Shown: positions 18,836 through 27,694 of the stretch, one piece after another
Position numbering within the stretch: position 1 is the first letter of the stretch
How the letters are laid out: the number at the start of each line of letters is the position of its first letter
NCBI GenBank assembly: GCA_027484445.1
Contig: JAIXSY010000037.1
Location: 1-64,000 of the forward strand
Direction of reading: 5' to 3'
Source: Verrucomicrobiaceae bacterium
GTDB taxonomy: Bacteria > Verrucomicrobiota > Verrucomicrobiia > Verrucomicrobiales > Verrucomicrobiaceae
DNA: 64,000 nucleotides
Translations under genes and position numbers: made by a program
Notes under the pieces: generated by a model
Database searches by the model: none
What the model was told of the DNA's origin: nothing
Seen by the model: the letters and a program-made list of their open reading frames with translations, nothing else

Positions 18836-19612
18836 TCAGGCCAGCCCCGCATCCCTCAGGGCAGGGAATTGCTCCCGCCAGGCTCGTGCCCAGTTGGGGT
18901 CGAGTTGGCTGTGCAGCACCTGCTCGCGTTCACCCGCATCCGCAACGATCACTCCTTGCGGATCGACGACCAGACTGCGCCCGTTGTAGCTGAACTCAGG
19001 TTCATGGCCGGTACGGTTCACGCCGATGACGTAGGCCTGATTCTCGATCGCACGAGCCTGCAGCAGCGTCATCCAGTGCGAAATGCGCTTCACCGGCCAA
19101 GCCGCGATGCACACCAGCACCTCCGCCCCGAGACGTGCGAGGTCGCGCGCGAGCTCGGGAAAGCGCAGGTCATAGCAGACCAGCAGGCCGACCTTCAACC
19201 CCTGAAAATCGAACACCACCGGCGTCTCACCAGCCGCATGCACGGCAGACTCTCCGCCTAACGAAAAAGGTCGTCTCTTTGTGTAGCGAGCCAAAACGAT
19301 GCCTTCTGGAGAGATCGCCAGCGCCTGATTGTAGGCAGGTCCTTCGGGTTTTGGCTTCACGACCACGCCACCAATGACCCCGCAGTGATGCTCCTGCGCC
19401 AGCGCTTGGAGGAATGCCTCCGTCTCTCCACGCTCCAGCTCTCCAGTGATCTCGACCGCACAGGAAAAGCCTGTGGCAAACATCTCAGGCAAAAGGATCA
19501 GCCCGCCAGGCTGTGGAGGTTGTGCTGTCAAAAGCGCGCGTACTTTGGCAAAGTTGGCCGCTTTGTCCTCCCAGACGGAATCGAGCTGAACAGCATGGAT
19601 AGGCAGGTGCAT
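18836..19612 (-). CDS. Carbon-nitrogen hydrolase (omega-amidase/YafV-like)
   Basis: LILLPEMFATGFS, YTKRRPFSLGGE, LLVCYDLRFPELAR (Glu-Lys-Cys nitrilase triad context). Confidence 0.9.
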   Translation of the reverse strand: MHLPIHAVQLDSVWEDKAANFAKVRALLTAQPPQPGGLILLPEMFATGFSCAVEITGELERGETEAFLQALAQEHHCGVIGGVVVKPKPEGPAYNQALAISPEGIVLARYTKRRPFSLGGESAVHAAGETPVVFDFQGLKVGLLVCYDLRFPELARDLARLGAEVLVCIAAWPVKRISHWMTLLQARAIENQAYVIGVNRTGHEPEFSYNGRSLVVDPQGVIVADAGEREQVLHSQLDPNWARAWREQFPALRDAGLA

Positions 19613-19629
19613 GAAAAAAGGGGGTGGGC

Positions 19630-20742
19630 TCAATCCCAAACGATCAGGCTGCGGGCGACCTCGCCGCGCTCCAGGGATTCATAGGCTTCGTTGATCTGGT
19701 CCAGCCTCCAGGTGCGCGTGAGCAGCTCGTCCAGCTTCAGCGCGCCGGTTTGGTGCAGATCCATCAGGCGCGGCAGGTCGATGCGCGGCCGCATGGAGCC
19801 GTACAGCGTGCCCTTCAGGGTCTTCTCCGCATAGAGCAGCTGGTTCACATTGATGCGCGCGCGGGCATCGGCCCGGCAGATGCCTGCGACCACGCAGGTG
19901 CCGCCTTTCCGCAGGGAATCAAAGGCCTGCTCGATCGGCCCTGGCAGGCCGATGGCCTCAAACGTGTAGTCCGCGCCCATGCCGCCGGTCAGGTCCTTCA
20001 CCGCCTGCACGGCATCACACTGGCTGCTGTCGATGAAATGGGTGGCCCCTAGCGTGCGTGCAAACTTTTCCTTACCTGCCACGGTATCGACGGCGATGAT
20101 CTGCCGCGCGCTGACCATGCGCGCGCCCTGGATGATGTTCAGCCCGATGCCGCCGCAACCAAAGACGGCCACGCTGGCCCCCGGACGCACCTGCGCGGCA
20201 TGGGTCACCGCACCGACGCCGGTGATGACGCCGCAGCTGACCAGCGCCGCCTTCCAAAGGGGGAAGCCGTCGTCGATCCTCACCACCGCCGCCTCTGGCA
20301 TGGTGGACAGGCTGCTGAAGGTGGAGACGCCCGCGTAGTGCCGGATGCTTTCGCCCCGCGCATTGTGAAAGCGCGTCTTTCCATCCGGCATCAGCCCCGT
20401 GAAGCGCATGGCCGTGCCCAGGTCGCACAAGGCTGGACGGCCTTGCTGGCAGTAGTCGCAGCGCCCGCAGCTGGATCGCCAGATCGGGCACACCGCGTCG
20501 CCTGGCTTCACGCTGGTCACGCCAGGCCCGATGGCCTCCACGATGCCTGCGCCCTCATGCCCAGGGATGATGGGGGTGGGCATGGGCAGGTCTCCCTTCA
20601 TCACATGCAGGTCGCTGTGGCAGACCCCGGCGGCCTTCATGCGCACCATGACCTCCCCCGCCTGCGGCCAAGCCACCTCGACCTCTTCCAGGACCAGAGG
20701 TTTCCCGGATTCATAAAGGACAGCAGCAAGGGCGGTGGGCAT
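19630..20742 (-). CDS. Zinc-dependent alcohol dehydrogenase
   Basis: GVCHSDLHVMKGDLPMPTPIIPGHEGAGIVEAIGPGV; structural-zinc cysteines CGRCDYCQQGRPALC; GCGGIGLNIIQGA. Confidence 0.93.
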   Translation of the reverse strand: MPTALAAVLYESGKPLVLEEVEVAWPQAGEVMVRMKAAGVCHSDLHVMKGDLPMPTPIIPGHEGAGIVEAIGPGVTSVKPGDAVCPIWRSSCGRCDYCQQGRPALCDLGTAMRFTGLMPDGKTRFHNARGESIRHYAGVSTFSSLSTMPEAAVVRIDDGFPLWKAALVSCGVITGVGAVTHAAQVRPGASVAVFGCGGIGLNIIQGARMVSARQIIAVDTVAGKEKFARTLGATHFIDSSQCDAVQAVKDLTGGMGADYTFEAIGLPGPIEQAFDSLRKGGTCVVAGICRADARARINVNQLLYAEKTLKGTLYGSMRPRIDLPRLMDLHQTGALKLDELLTRTWRLDQINEAYESLERGEVARSLIVWD

Positions 20743-20813
20743 GAGAGAGGAACGGTAGTCATGTCAACCACCATGCCCAGAATTTGTTCTATTTCAGATG
20801 GACTCGCTGACTG

Positions 20814-21488
20814 CTACAGGCCAACGCCTTTCACAAAGCTAGAAATCTCGACGCGAAATTCATCAAGGCACCTGCTGATGATACGGTCTTGTTCATTGGG
20901 GGTGTAGTCCGAGAATCGCTCCTTGAAGGGGATTGAAGGCAGCATCTGGCCTGTGGATAGCCGCACATGGTTTCCCAAAAGCTTTCCTTCCGAGTCCTTG
21001 AAAAAAATCCAAGTGTAGCACTGTACACGGGCATTGTTGCCTGAATGCCAGATTCCCATGCCTCGGGCCTGCATGTAGGAAGGGGATTCGTAAGGATAAT
21101 AGTAACGTCCAGCCACCATAAACACGGCGTCAGCTTGGTGTTTTCTGGCCAGTTCTTTGATCCATGAATCGTAATCCACGGTTTTGAATATGCTTTGATG
21201 ATCCATGGGGGGTTCCTCTGGCACAAAAACAACCTCTGGGAACTTCCCTTGAAGTTCTTCCTTCAAGATTTGTGTGACTCCTGCCTTCAGTTTCGGAACT
21301 GCCTCAGGTTCGATTGATTTATTGCCAAACGCAGTAAAGCCGATTTGATGGCGAGTAAGTTCGTTCCCGACATTACAAGCCACCACCATTTTCTTGATTG
21401 AGGCTTTTTTGGCTGAGTCAATCGTGGTGCATTGAACAAGAAACGAGCAAACGATAGCAACGGCAAGCTGTGTTGTGGAGCTTTTCAT
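20814..21488 (-). CDS. Hypothetical lipoprotein
   Basis: 224 aa; lipobox-like LVQC near the N-terminus; no family recognised. Confidence 0.6.
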   Translation of the reverse strand: MKSSTTQLAVAIVCSFLVQCTTIDSAKKASIKKMVVACNVGNELTRHQIGFTAFGNKSIEPEAVPKLKAGVTQILKEELQGKFPEVVFVPEEPPMDHQSIFKTVDYDSWIKELARKHQADAVFMVAGRYYYPYESPSYMQARGMGIWHSGNNARVQCYTWIFFKDSEGKLLGNHVRLSTGQMLPSIPFKERFSDYTPNEQDRIISRCLDEFRVEISSFVKGVGL

Positions 21489-21617
21489 AAGATTGTTTTA
21501 TCCAAGGATCGACGTTCGATTTAGTCCAGACTTCCGCGACTTCAATTGACAGCAAAAGTGAACAGGATGTTTCCGTGTGAAAGTCGAAAGGCTTTGGCTC
21601 TACCATCTTGCTTGTTC

Positions 21618-22967
21618 TCACACCTCCCAGCCGGGGCGGTATTGGCGCTTCACGAGGGCGTTGGCGGCCTCATTGTTGGTGATCTTTAGGCCGGGGGCGT
21701 CCCAGATGAGGTTTTCTCCAGGGAAGGGACTGGCGAGGCAGCCGAGCAGCACGGCCTCGGTCAGAGGGCCGGCGTAGTCAAAGTTGGCTGTGGGCTTCTG
21801 TGCGCCGCCCTTCAGGCAGCAGTCGATGAAGTCAAACCAGTGGTTGCGGGGCTCGAGTTTCGGCATGCGCGTGGTTTGGAATTTCGACTTGGGGAAGAGC
21901 TGTGGCGTGCTGCCGTGAGGGTGCAGAAGGACGCCTTCGGTGCCCAAGTAGATGCTGCCCTGACCAGGGAATTTGGCGGGATCCGCCAGCGCCATGACCT
22001 CGGCGGGTGGGCGGGCATCGCCATCATACCAAGTGACTTTGACTGTCTGCCCTGCGGTGTAGGCGGTGCCTTTGAAGGTGTATTCGACGATCGCGTTGAT
22101 GGCCCAATTCGTGGCGTTCGGTGGCGTTGGGCCGCTGGATTTTACTGCGATGGGCGCGGCGAGGTCTAGGCTGCGGAACCAGCCGCTAAACATGTGACAT
22201 CCCATGTCTCCCAGGGTGCCTGTGCCGAAATCGCGGCGCTTGCGCCAGTTCGAGGGGTGATAGTAGCCCTTCACGTAAGGTCGGTCCGTGGCGCTGCCAA
22301 GCCAGAGCTGCCAGTCAAAGCCTTCGGGGATAGGGTCGCTGGTGGTCGGCACAGGCTCCATGTCGCCCCATTTTTTGTTGGAGAAGGTGTGCACCTCCTT
22401 GACCTTGCCGATGACGCCCTGGTGGATGAGTTCGACGGCGAAACGTTCGGTGAAGTCAGAGGAAATTTGGATGCCCATCTGGGTCATCACGCCTTTTTCC
22501 CGAGCTTTCAGCATGAGCTGGCGGCATTCGTGCAGGTTTTGCGCGAGAGGTTTTTGACCATAGACATGCAGGCCGAGGTCCATGGCTTTGAGGCCGATGG
22601 GGCCGTGCATGTGGTCGGGCGTGGAGACATTGACGCTGTCGATCTTGCCTGCCTCTTTTTCCAAAAGCTCACGCCAGTCCTGGTAGCAGCGCACGTCGGG
22701 CCATTGCTCCTTCACCCGGGCGAAGTGGCGCGTGTCCACATCACAGACGGCAGCTAGCTCCCAGTGGTCATGGTTCGCCATGGAGGTGATGTCACTCCAG
22801 GACATGCCGGAGGCTCCAAAGGCGGCATGGCGTAGCTTGCCATTGGGCGAGGCAGCGCGAAGGCCGCGAGTGATGTAGGGAGCCGCAAAGGAGGCCGCGA
22901 CAAGGCTGGCCGTGGCGGTTTGCAAAAAGCGGCGGCGGTTCTGGGGAGCGATGGAAGGCGTGGACAT
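21618..22967 (-). CDS. Gfo/Idh/MocA-family oxidoreductase with Tat-type signal
   Basis: NRRRFLQTATASLVAASFAAP; WELAAVCDVDTRHFARVKEQWPDVRCYQDWRELLEKE; VSTPDHMHGPIGLKAMDLGLHVYGQKPLA. Confidence 0.92.
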   Translation of the reverse strand: MSTPSIAPQNRRRFLQTATASLVAASFAAPYITRGLRAASPNGKLRHAAFGASGMSWSDITSMANHDHWELAAVCDVDTRHFARVKEQWPDVRCYQDWRELLEKEAGKIDSVNVSTPDHMHGPIGLKAMDLGLHVYGQKPLAQNLHECRQLMLKAREKGVMTQMGIQISSDFTERFAVELIHQGVIGKVKEVHTFSNKKWGDMEPVPTTSDPIPEGFDWQLWLGSATDRPYVKGYYHPSNWRKRRDFGTGTLGDMGCHMFSGWFRSLDLAAPIAVKSSGPTPPNATNWAINAIVEYTFKGTAYTAGQTVKVTWYDGDARPPAEVMALADPAKFPGQGSIYLGTEGVLLHPHGSTPQLFPKSKFQTTRMPKLEPRNHWFDFIDCCLKGGAQKPTANFDYAGPLTEAVLLGCLASPFPGENLIWDAPGLKITNNEAANALVKRQYRPGWEV

Positions 22968-23108
22968 GGACGTGAACTATAACGAAAGGCCTGACGATTC
23001 TCTGGCAGGAGAGCGTGAATCAGGATTCATGCCGCGGCGGCATGAATGGAATGCCGAGAAACAATGCTCTAGCGATTGAGACACTGCGTTAGTTTGGGTG
23101 TGAACACG

Positions 23109-24374
23109 ATGACTTTTTCTGAATCCCATCCTGAGGTGATTATCATTGGCGGCGGACCTGCCGGTGCCTCGACCGCTTCCATTCTCGCAGAGCACGGGCA
23201 TCGAGTGCTGGTGCTGGAACGCGAGAAGTTTCCTCGCTACCATGTGGGTGAGTCCCTGATTCCCTTCACCTTTGGTCCTTTGGAAAGGTTAGGTATGATC
23301 GCGAAGATGCGCTCTTCTCACTTCGTGAAGAAGTTCAGCGTGAACTTCGTGCAACCCGATGGTCGCCGTTCCCAGCCGTTTTATTTCTACACGCGCTACG
23401 ACAAAGAAACCGTCGCGCAGACTTGGCAGGTGATGCGGTCTGAGTTTGATCAAATGCTGCTCAATAACGCCCGTGAGAAGGGAGCACAGGTCATGGAGGA
23501 AACCAAGGTGACGAGTCTGCTGCGCAATGACAGTGGCCATGTCATCGGCGTCGAAGCCGAAACCAAGAATGGGCACAAGCTGACGCTGATGGCCAAAATG
23601 GTGGTCGATGCGACGGGTAAGGAAGCCTTTGCCTCAAACCGCCTCGGCTGGCGTGTGGGAGATCCGTTCCTGAACAAGGTGGCGGTTTGGACCTACTACA
23701 AAGGCTCCAAGCGCGAGGAAGGCATTGACGAAGGTGGCACCACAATCGCTTTCATCCCGAACAAAGGTTGGTTCTGGCACATCCCCATGCACAACGACAT
23801 GGTGAGCGTGGGTGTCGTGGCCGAGGGCAAGTACCTGAGCCGCGAGGGGGTGCGCGATCCCAAGACCATGTTTGAGCGCGAACTGAGGGAGAATCAATGG
23901 ATTCAGGATCACCTGAGCAGTGGCTCGTGCACGGGAGAGTTTTGGATCACCAGCGAGTACTCGAAGCATTCGAAGTTCGGCAGTGCGCAGGGGTTGCTGC
24001 TGGTGGGGGATGCGTTTGCTTTCCTCGATCCCGTCTTCAGCAGCGGTGTCATGCTGGCGCTGAAAAGTGGAGTGCTGGCTGGAGATGCGATCCACTCGGC
24101 CCTGGCTGCGGGTGATCTTTCCCCAGAACGCTTCGCAGAGTATGGCAAGCAGATGCGCATGGGTGTGGAGAACATGCGCAAGCTGGTCTATGCCTTCTAC
24201 AACCCTGATTTTTCTTTCAAGGATGTGGTGATGAAGCATCCCGATGCGGGTGCTGAGCTGACCGATTGCTTGTCAGGTGACCTGAACAAGGACTACAGTG
24301 CTCTTTGGGCACGCATCTCGGAGTTTGTGAAGCTGCCCGAAGACCTGCCCTACGGCATGCCTCTGGCAGCGTGA
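23109..24374 (+). CDS. FAD-dependent oxidoreductase, tryptophan-halogenase/geranylgeranyl-reductase-like
   Basis: VIIIGGGPAGASTASILAEHGHRVLVLER; PRYHVGESLIPF; NKGWFWHIPM (WxWxIP); LLVGDAFAFLDPVFSSGVMLAL. Confidence 0.85.
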   Translation: MTFSESHPEVIIIGGGPAGASTASILAEHGHRVLVLEREKFPRYHVGESLIPFTFGPLERLGMIAKMRSSHFVKKFSVNFVQPDGRRSQPFYFYTRYDKETVAQTWQVMRSEFDQMLLNNAREKGAQVMEETKVTSLLRNDSGHVIGVEAETKNGHKLTLMAKMVVDATGKEAFASNRLGWRVGDPFLNKVAVWTYYKGSKREEGIDEGGTTIAFIPNKGWFWHIPMHNDMVSVGVVAEGKYLSREGVRDPKTMFERELRENQWIQDHLSSGSCTGEFWITSEYSKHSKFGSAQGLLLVGDAFAFLDPVFSSGVMLALKSGVLAGDAIHSALAAGDLSPERFAEYGKQMRMGVENMRKLVYAFYNPDFSFKDVVMKHPDAGAELTDCLSGDLNKDYSALWARISEFVKLPEDLPYGMPLAA

Positions 24375-24473
24375 CGGATCGCTGTCCGCCTCGATGGCGG
24401 TGCGCCACGTTTCTCCGACGTGTGGGCAACTGACCGGTTGTGGATCGCGAGATCAGCACGCTAGAAAACCATG

Positions 24474-24504
24474 GGGCGGCTGTTCCTTTCGGAATCAGCC
24501 GCCC
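24474..24504 (-). terminator. Rho-independent-type terminator downstream of sucD
   Basis: GGGCGGCTGTTCC-TTTC-GGAA-T-CAGCCGCCC hairpin; on the minus strand followed by CATGGTTTTC. Confidence 0.7.
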
Positions 24505-24533
24505 AATCGTGTGAATGAGATCAGAGTTCAGGG

Positions 24534-25439
24534 CTATTTGCCCCAGACTTTCAACAAGGCAGCAGCCATGTCAGCGGGGCTATCTGCGACAGAAATGCCG
24601 CACTCTGACAGGATGCGTTTCTTGGCGGCAGCGGTGTCGTCTGCTCCACCGATGATGGCACCAGCGTGGCCCATGCGGCGTCCGGGAGGTGCCGTGGCAC
24701 CGGCGATGAAGGCTGCGATGGGTTTTTTGCAGTGATCCTTGGCCCAGCGAGCAGCTTCGACTTCGGCATTGCCGCCAATTTCACCGATCATGATGATGGC
24801 CTCAGTCTCGGGGTCTTCATTGAACATCTTCAGCACATCCAGGTGGTTGGTGCCGTTCACGGGGTCACCGCCGATGCCAACGCAGGTGCTCTGGCCGTAG
24901 CCACGGGTGGTCAGCTGCCAGACGGCCTCGTAGGTCAGGGTGCCGGAGCGGCTGACGACGCCGACGTTGCCGCGCTTGTGAATGTAACCTGGAGCAATGC
25001 CGATGCGGCATCCGCCGTGGGATTTTTCACCCAGACCTGGGGTGACGAGTCCAGGGCAGTTTGGGCCGATGAGACGGGTCTTGCTGCCCTTCATGGCGGC
25101 TTTCACCTTGATCATGTCATTGACAGGAATGCCTTCTGTGATGGCCACGACGAGGTCGAGCCCGGCGTCAACGCCTTCCAGGATCGCATCTGCGGCGAAG
25201 GGCGGTGGCACGAAGATCACGCTGACGGTGGCTCCGGTTTCTTTGGCGGCTTGGCTGACGGTGTCAAAGACTGGCACTTTGTGGCTGCCATGTTCAAAGC
25301 TGAGTCCGCCTTTGCCTGGGGTCACACCGGCGACGAGTTTCGTGCCGTAGTCCAAGGAGGCTTTGGCGTGGCGGGAACCGAAATCGCCCGTGATGCCTTG
25401 GACGAGGATGCGTGTGTCAGTGTCAACGAGGATAGCCAT
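24534..25439 (-). CDS. sucD: Succinyl-CoA synthetase alpha subunit
   Basis: [90 protein letters not shown]. Confidence 0.96.
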   Translation of the reverse strand: MAILVDTDTRILVQGITGDFGSRHAKASLDYGTKLVAGVTPGKGGLSFEHGSHKVPVFDTVSQAAKETGATVSVIFVPPPFAADAILEGVDAGLDLVVAITEGIPVNDMIKVKAAMKGSKTRLIGPNCPGLVTPGLGEKSHGGCRIGIAPGYIHKRGNVGVVSRSGTLTYEAVWQLTTRGYGQSTCVGIGGDPVNGTNHLDVLKMFNEDPETEAIIMIGEIGGNAEVEAARWAKDHCKKPIAAFIAGATAPPGRRMGHAGAIIGGADDTAAAKKRILSECGISVADSPADMAAALLKVWGK

Positions 25440-25542
25440 GGTGCGATGCGTTGGGGGGGTGAGATCAAAAAAGGTCGCCTGGGGAGAGGCGCGCCATGAT
25501 AGGAGCGGCCTCCCCCCCGTCAAGAAGCGGCACCCACTCATT

Positions 25543-26181
25543 TCAGGCGGGGCCGACGCGGCCCTGATCCATTCGCAACCGAACTTGGCCGAGGGTGAAG
25601 GCCTCTGCGGCGGAGTGAGTGACGTGCAAAACGGTCAGCCGGTGGCGCTCCTGGAGGGTGCGCAGCAGCTCCGCGGCAGTGCTGCGGGTGGTCTCATCCA
25701 GCGCTGAGAGCGGCTCATCCAGCAGCAGGACACGTGGTCGCGCCGCCAGGGCTCGCGCCAGGGCGACGCGTTGCTTTTCTCCCCCCGAGAGAGCCTCGGG
25801 GAAACGATCCAGCAGGTGGCCGATGCCGAGTTCCGAGATCAATTCCTGCACTGAATCTTCACCGTCCCTCTGACCGCGCATCTTCAGGGAAAAGCGGATC
25901 TGGTCGCGCACTCGGGTCTCGGGGAAGAGTGCTAGATCCTGCGGCAGGTAGCCGATGCCGCGGCGTCGTGGTTCCCAGCGCGTCACGTCCTGCCCCTCCA
26001 GCCAAATTTTACCGGTGGTGGGCTGGCGCAGGCCACAGATCAGTTCCAGCAGGGTTGTTTTCCCACAGCCGGTCGTGCCCATGAGCACTGCGTAGCTGTT
26101 GGCTGGGATCTCCACGCTAACCTCACGGAGCTGAAAGGCAGCGCCAGGGGCTGTCCAAGAGATGGCTTCGAGGGTGATCAT
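25543..26181 (-). CDS. ABC transporter ATP-binding protein (molybdate ModC-like)
   Basis: Walker [13 protein letters not shown]; signature [33 protein letters not shown]. Confidence 0.85.
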   Translation of the reverse strand: MITLEAISWTAPGAAFQLREVSVEIPANSYAVLMGTTGCGKTTLLELICGLRQPTTGKIWLEGQDVTRWEPRRRGIGYLPQDLALFPETRVRDQIRFSLKMRGQRDGEDSVQELISELGIGHLLDRFPEALSGGEKQRVALARALAARPRVLLLDEPLSALDETTRSTAAELLRTLQERHRLTVLHVTHSAAEAFTLGQVRLRMDQGRVGPA

Positions 26182-26206
26182 GGGAGAATGTCGATGAGGG
26201 CAGGTG

Positions 26207-26977
26207 TCACACGCGCTCGCCCGTGGTGCGCACGAGCACGAGCACCAGGATGGCCAGGGCGATCATGGCTAAACTGACCGCCACCGCTGAGTCTAGGTTT
26301 CCCACGCTCAGCTCCAGCCAGACGGTGGTTGGCAGCACTTCGGTCTTCAGTCGCGTGGCTCCGGCGAAGACCAAGATGGGGCCAAACTCACCCAAGCTGC
26401 GTGCCCAGGAGATGCAAAAGGCCGCCAACATGCCCCGCCGTGCCGCGCGTAGGGCCACGTGCCGAAAGGCCTGAAAATCCGTGGCACCTAGCGTCAGCGC
26501 CACCTGCTCGGGCCGAGGCGAAAGATGATCAAAGGTCCCGCGCATGGTGCGGATGGCAAAGGCCGCCGCCACGACGAACTGCGCCAGCACCACGCCTGCG
26601 ATGGTGTAGGTGAAGGGCAGCATCACCTCAATATGGCGGCCTAGCGGCGTCTGAAAAAAGATCAGCAGGCAGATGCCCACCACCATGGGCGGCAGCACGA
26701 TGGGAATATCTAGCGCGGCATCGATCCAGGTCTTGCCAGGGAATTCTCGCCGAGCCATGAGGTAGCCGATGGGCACAGCGAAGAGCAGGGCCAGCGCTGC
26801 CGCAGCAGTGCAGGTGAGCACGCTCAGGCCTGCCGCGTAGCGGATTTCCGGCTTCACGAGCGTCTCCAGCCAGGCCTGCGGCGTGCTGAAGCCGGCGGTG
26901 GCTGCGATCAGCAGGAACCAAAAGGCCAAGTATCCCGCCGTGATCACAACCAGGAAGATCCAAAAGGGGCGGCGCAT
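26207..26977 (-). CDS. ABC transporter permease (molybdate ModB-like)
   Basis: Multi-TM; ARSLGEFGPILVFAGATRLKTEVLPTTVWLELSVGNLDSAVAVSL. Confidence 0.85.
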   Translation of the reverse strand: MRRPFWIFLVVITAGYLAFWFLLIAATAGFSTPQAWLETLVKPEIRYAAGLSVLTCTAAAALALLFAVPIGYLMARREFPGKTWIDAALDIPIVLPPMVVGICLLIFFQTPLGRHIEVMLPFTYTIAGVVLAQFVVAAAFAIRTMRGTFDHLSPRPEQVALTLGATDFQAFRHVALRAARRGMLAAFCISWARSLGEFGPILVFAGATRLKTEVLPTTVWLELSVGNLDSAVAVSLAMIALAILVLVLVRTTGERV

Positions 26978-27052
26978 CTGAAAAAATCGAGAAGGGGAGA
27001 GGTTCAGGCTCTGGCAAAAAGGCAGGTTAGGTCACAGCAGGTCAGGGGCCAA

Positions 27053-27682
27053 TCAGTAAGTGTCTGCCGCCTCTTCCGTGCAGGTCAGGGTCAGTTCACC
27101 GGTCGTGGCATCAAACCAGGCTGCTTTTTCCTCTAGGCCGAAAACCTGTGGCCAAAGCGGCACATAGGGCTCGAGCTGACTCTGCATTTCCCGAAAAAAA
27201 GCCTCCGCAGCTTGGGTGCTGCGCCTTTTCTCCAGATGCGCACGAGTCACTGCAAAGCAGCTCTGGAGGGCTGCCGGAGGTATCAGTGCCTCCAGCCCAT
27301 AGCCGAGCACCACAGACGCGGTGCCCGACGCAGGAGCGATGAGCAGCAGCAGCCCATGGTTGTCGCCACCCTTCTCTACAGCACTGAACAGCCCCCCGCG
27401 ATTGAAGAGCCAAAAGGCATAAAGCTCATCCGTGAGTCGCTCCGGAGGATCTGCAAAGATGGCAATGCCCTTTACCTGTGGGTAACGCTGCCCGAGCAGG
27501 TGGATCTCGTGCGTCACGCGTCGCAGTTCCGGCGCGCTCAGCGTTCGCGAAAGATCGGCCACCGGAGCCTCGATCTGCGAAAGTGGCCCGATCTGAGATT
27601 CCAGCGCTGCCAAGCTGAAGTGACAGACCGGGCAGGCAGCATCGGTTTCCCCGATCAGAGCATGGCAGGCCGGGCAGCGCAT
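27053..27682 (-). CDS. Zinc-ribbon + TPM-phosphatase-like domain protein
   Basis: CPACHALIGETDAACPVCH ribbon, then a TPM-like region (LLLLIAPASGTASVVLGYGLEALIP). Confidence 0.55.
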   Translation of the reverse strand: MRCPACHALIGETDAACPVCHFSLAALESQIGPLSQIEAPVADLSRTLSAPELRRVTHEIHLLGQRYPQVKGIAIFADPPERLTDELYAFWLFNRGGLFSAVEKGGDNHGLLLLIAPASGTASVVLGYGLEALIPPAALQSCFAVTRAHLEKRRSTQAAEAFFREMQSQLEPYVPLWPQVFGLEEKAAWFDATTGELTLTCTEEAADTY

Positions 27683-27694
27683 GAGGCGAGGAGA

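Noticed and set aside
24386-24423. CCGCC-TCGAT-GGCGG and CCACGT...ACGTG hairpins after the halogenase-like gene as another mobile element
   Set aside because: Short stems directly downstream of a stop codon are more simply explained as terminator/processing structures; no copy elsewhere in the window noticed.
25543-26977. Complete molybdate transporter operon
   Set aside because: Only ModB- and ModC-like genes are present; no ModA-type binding protein gene is in the neighbourhood, so substrate is not asserted.
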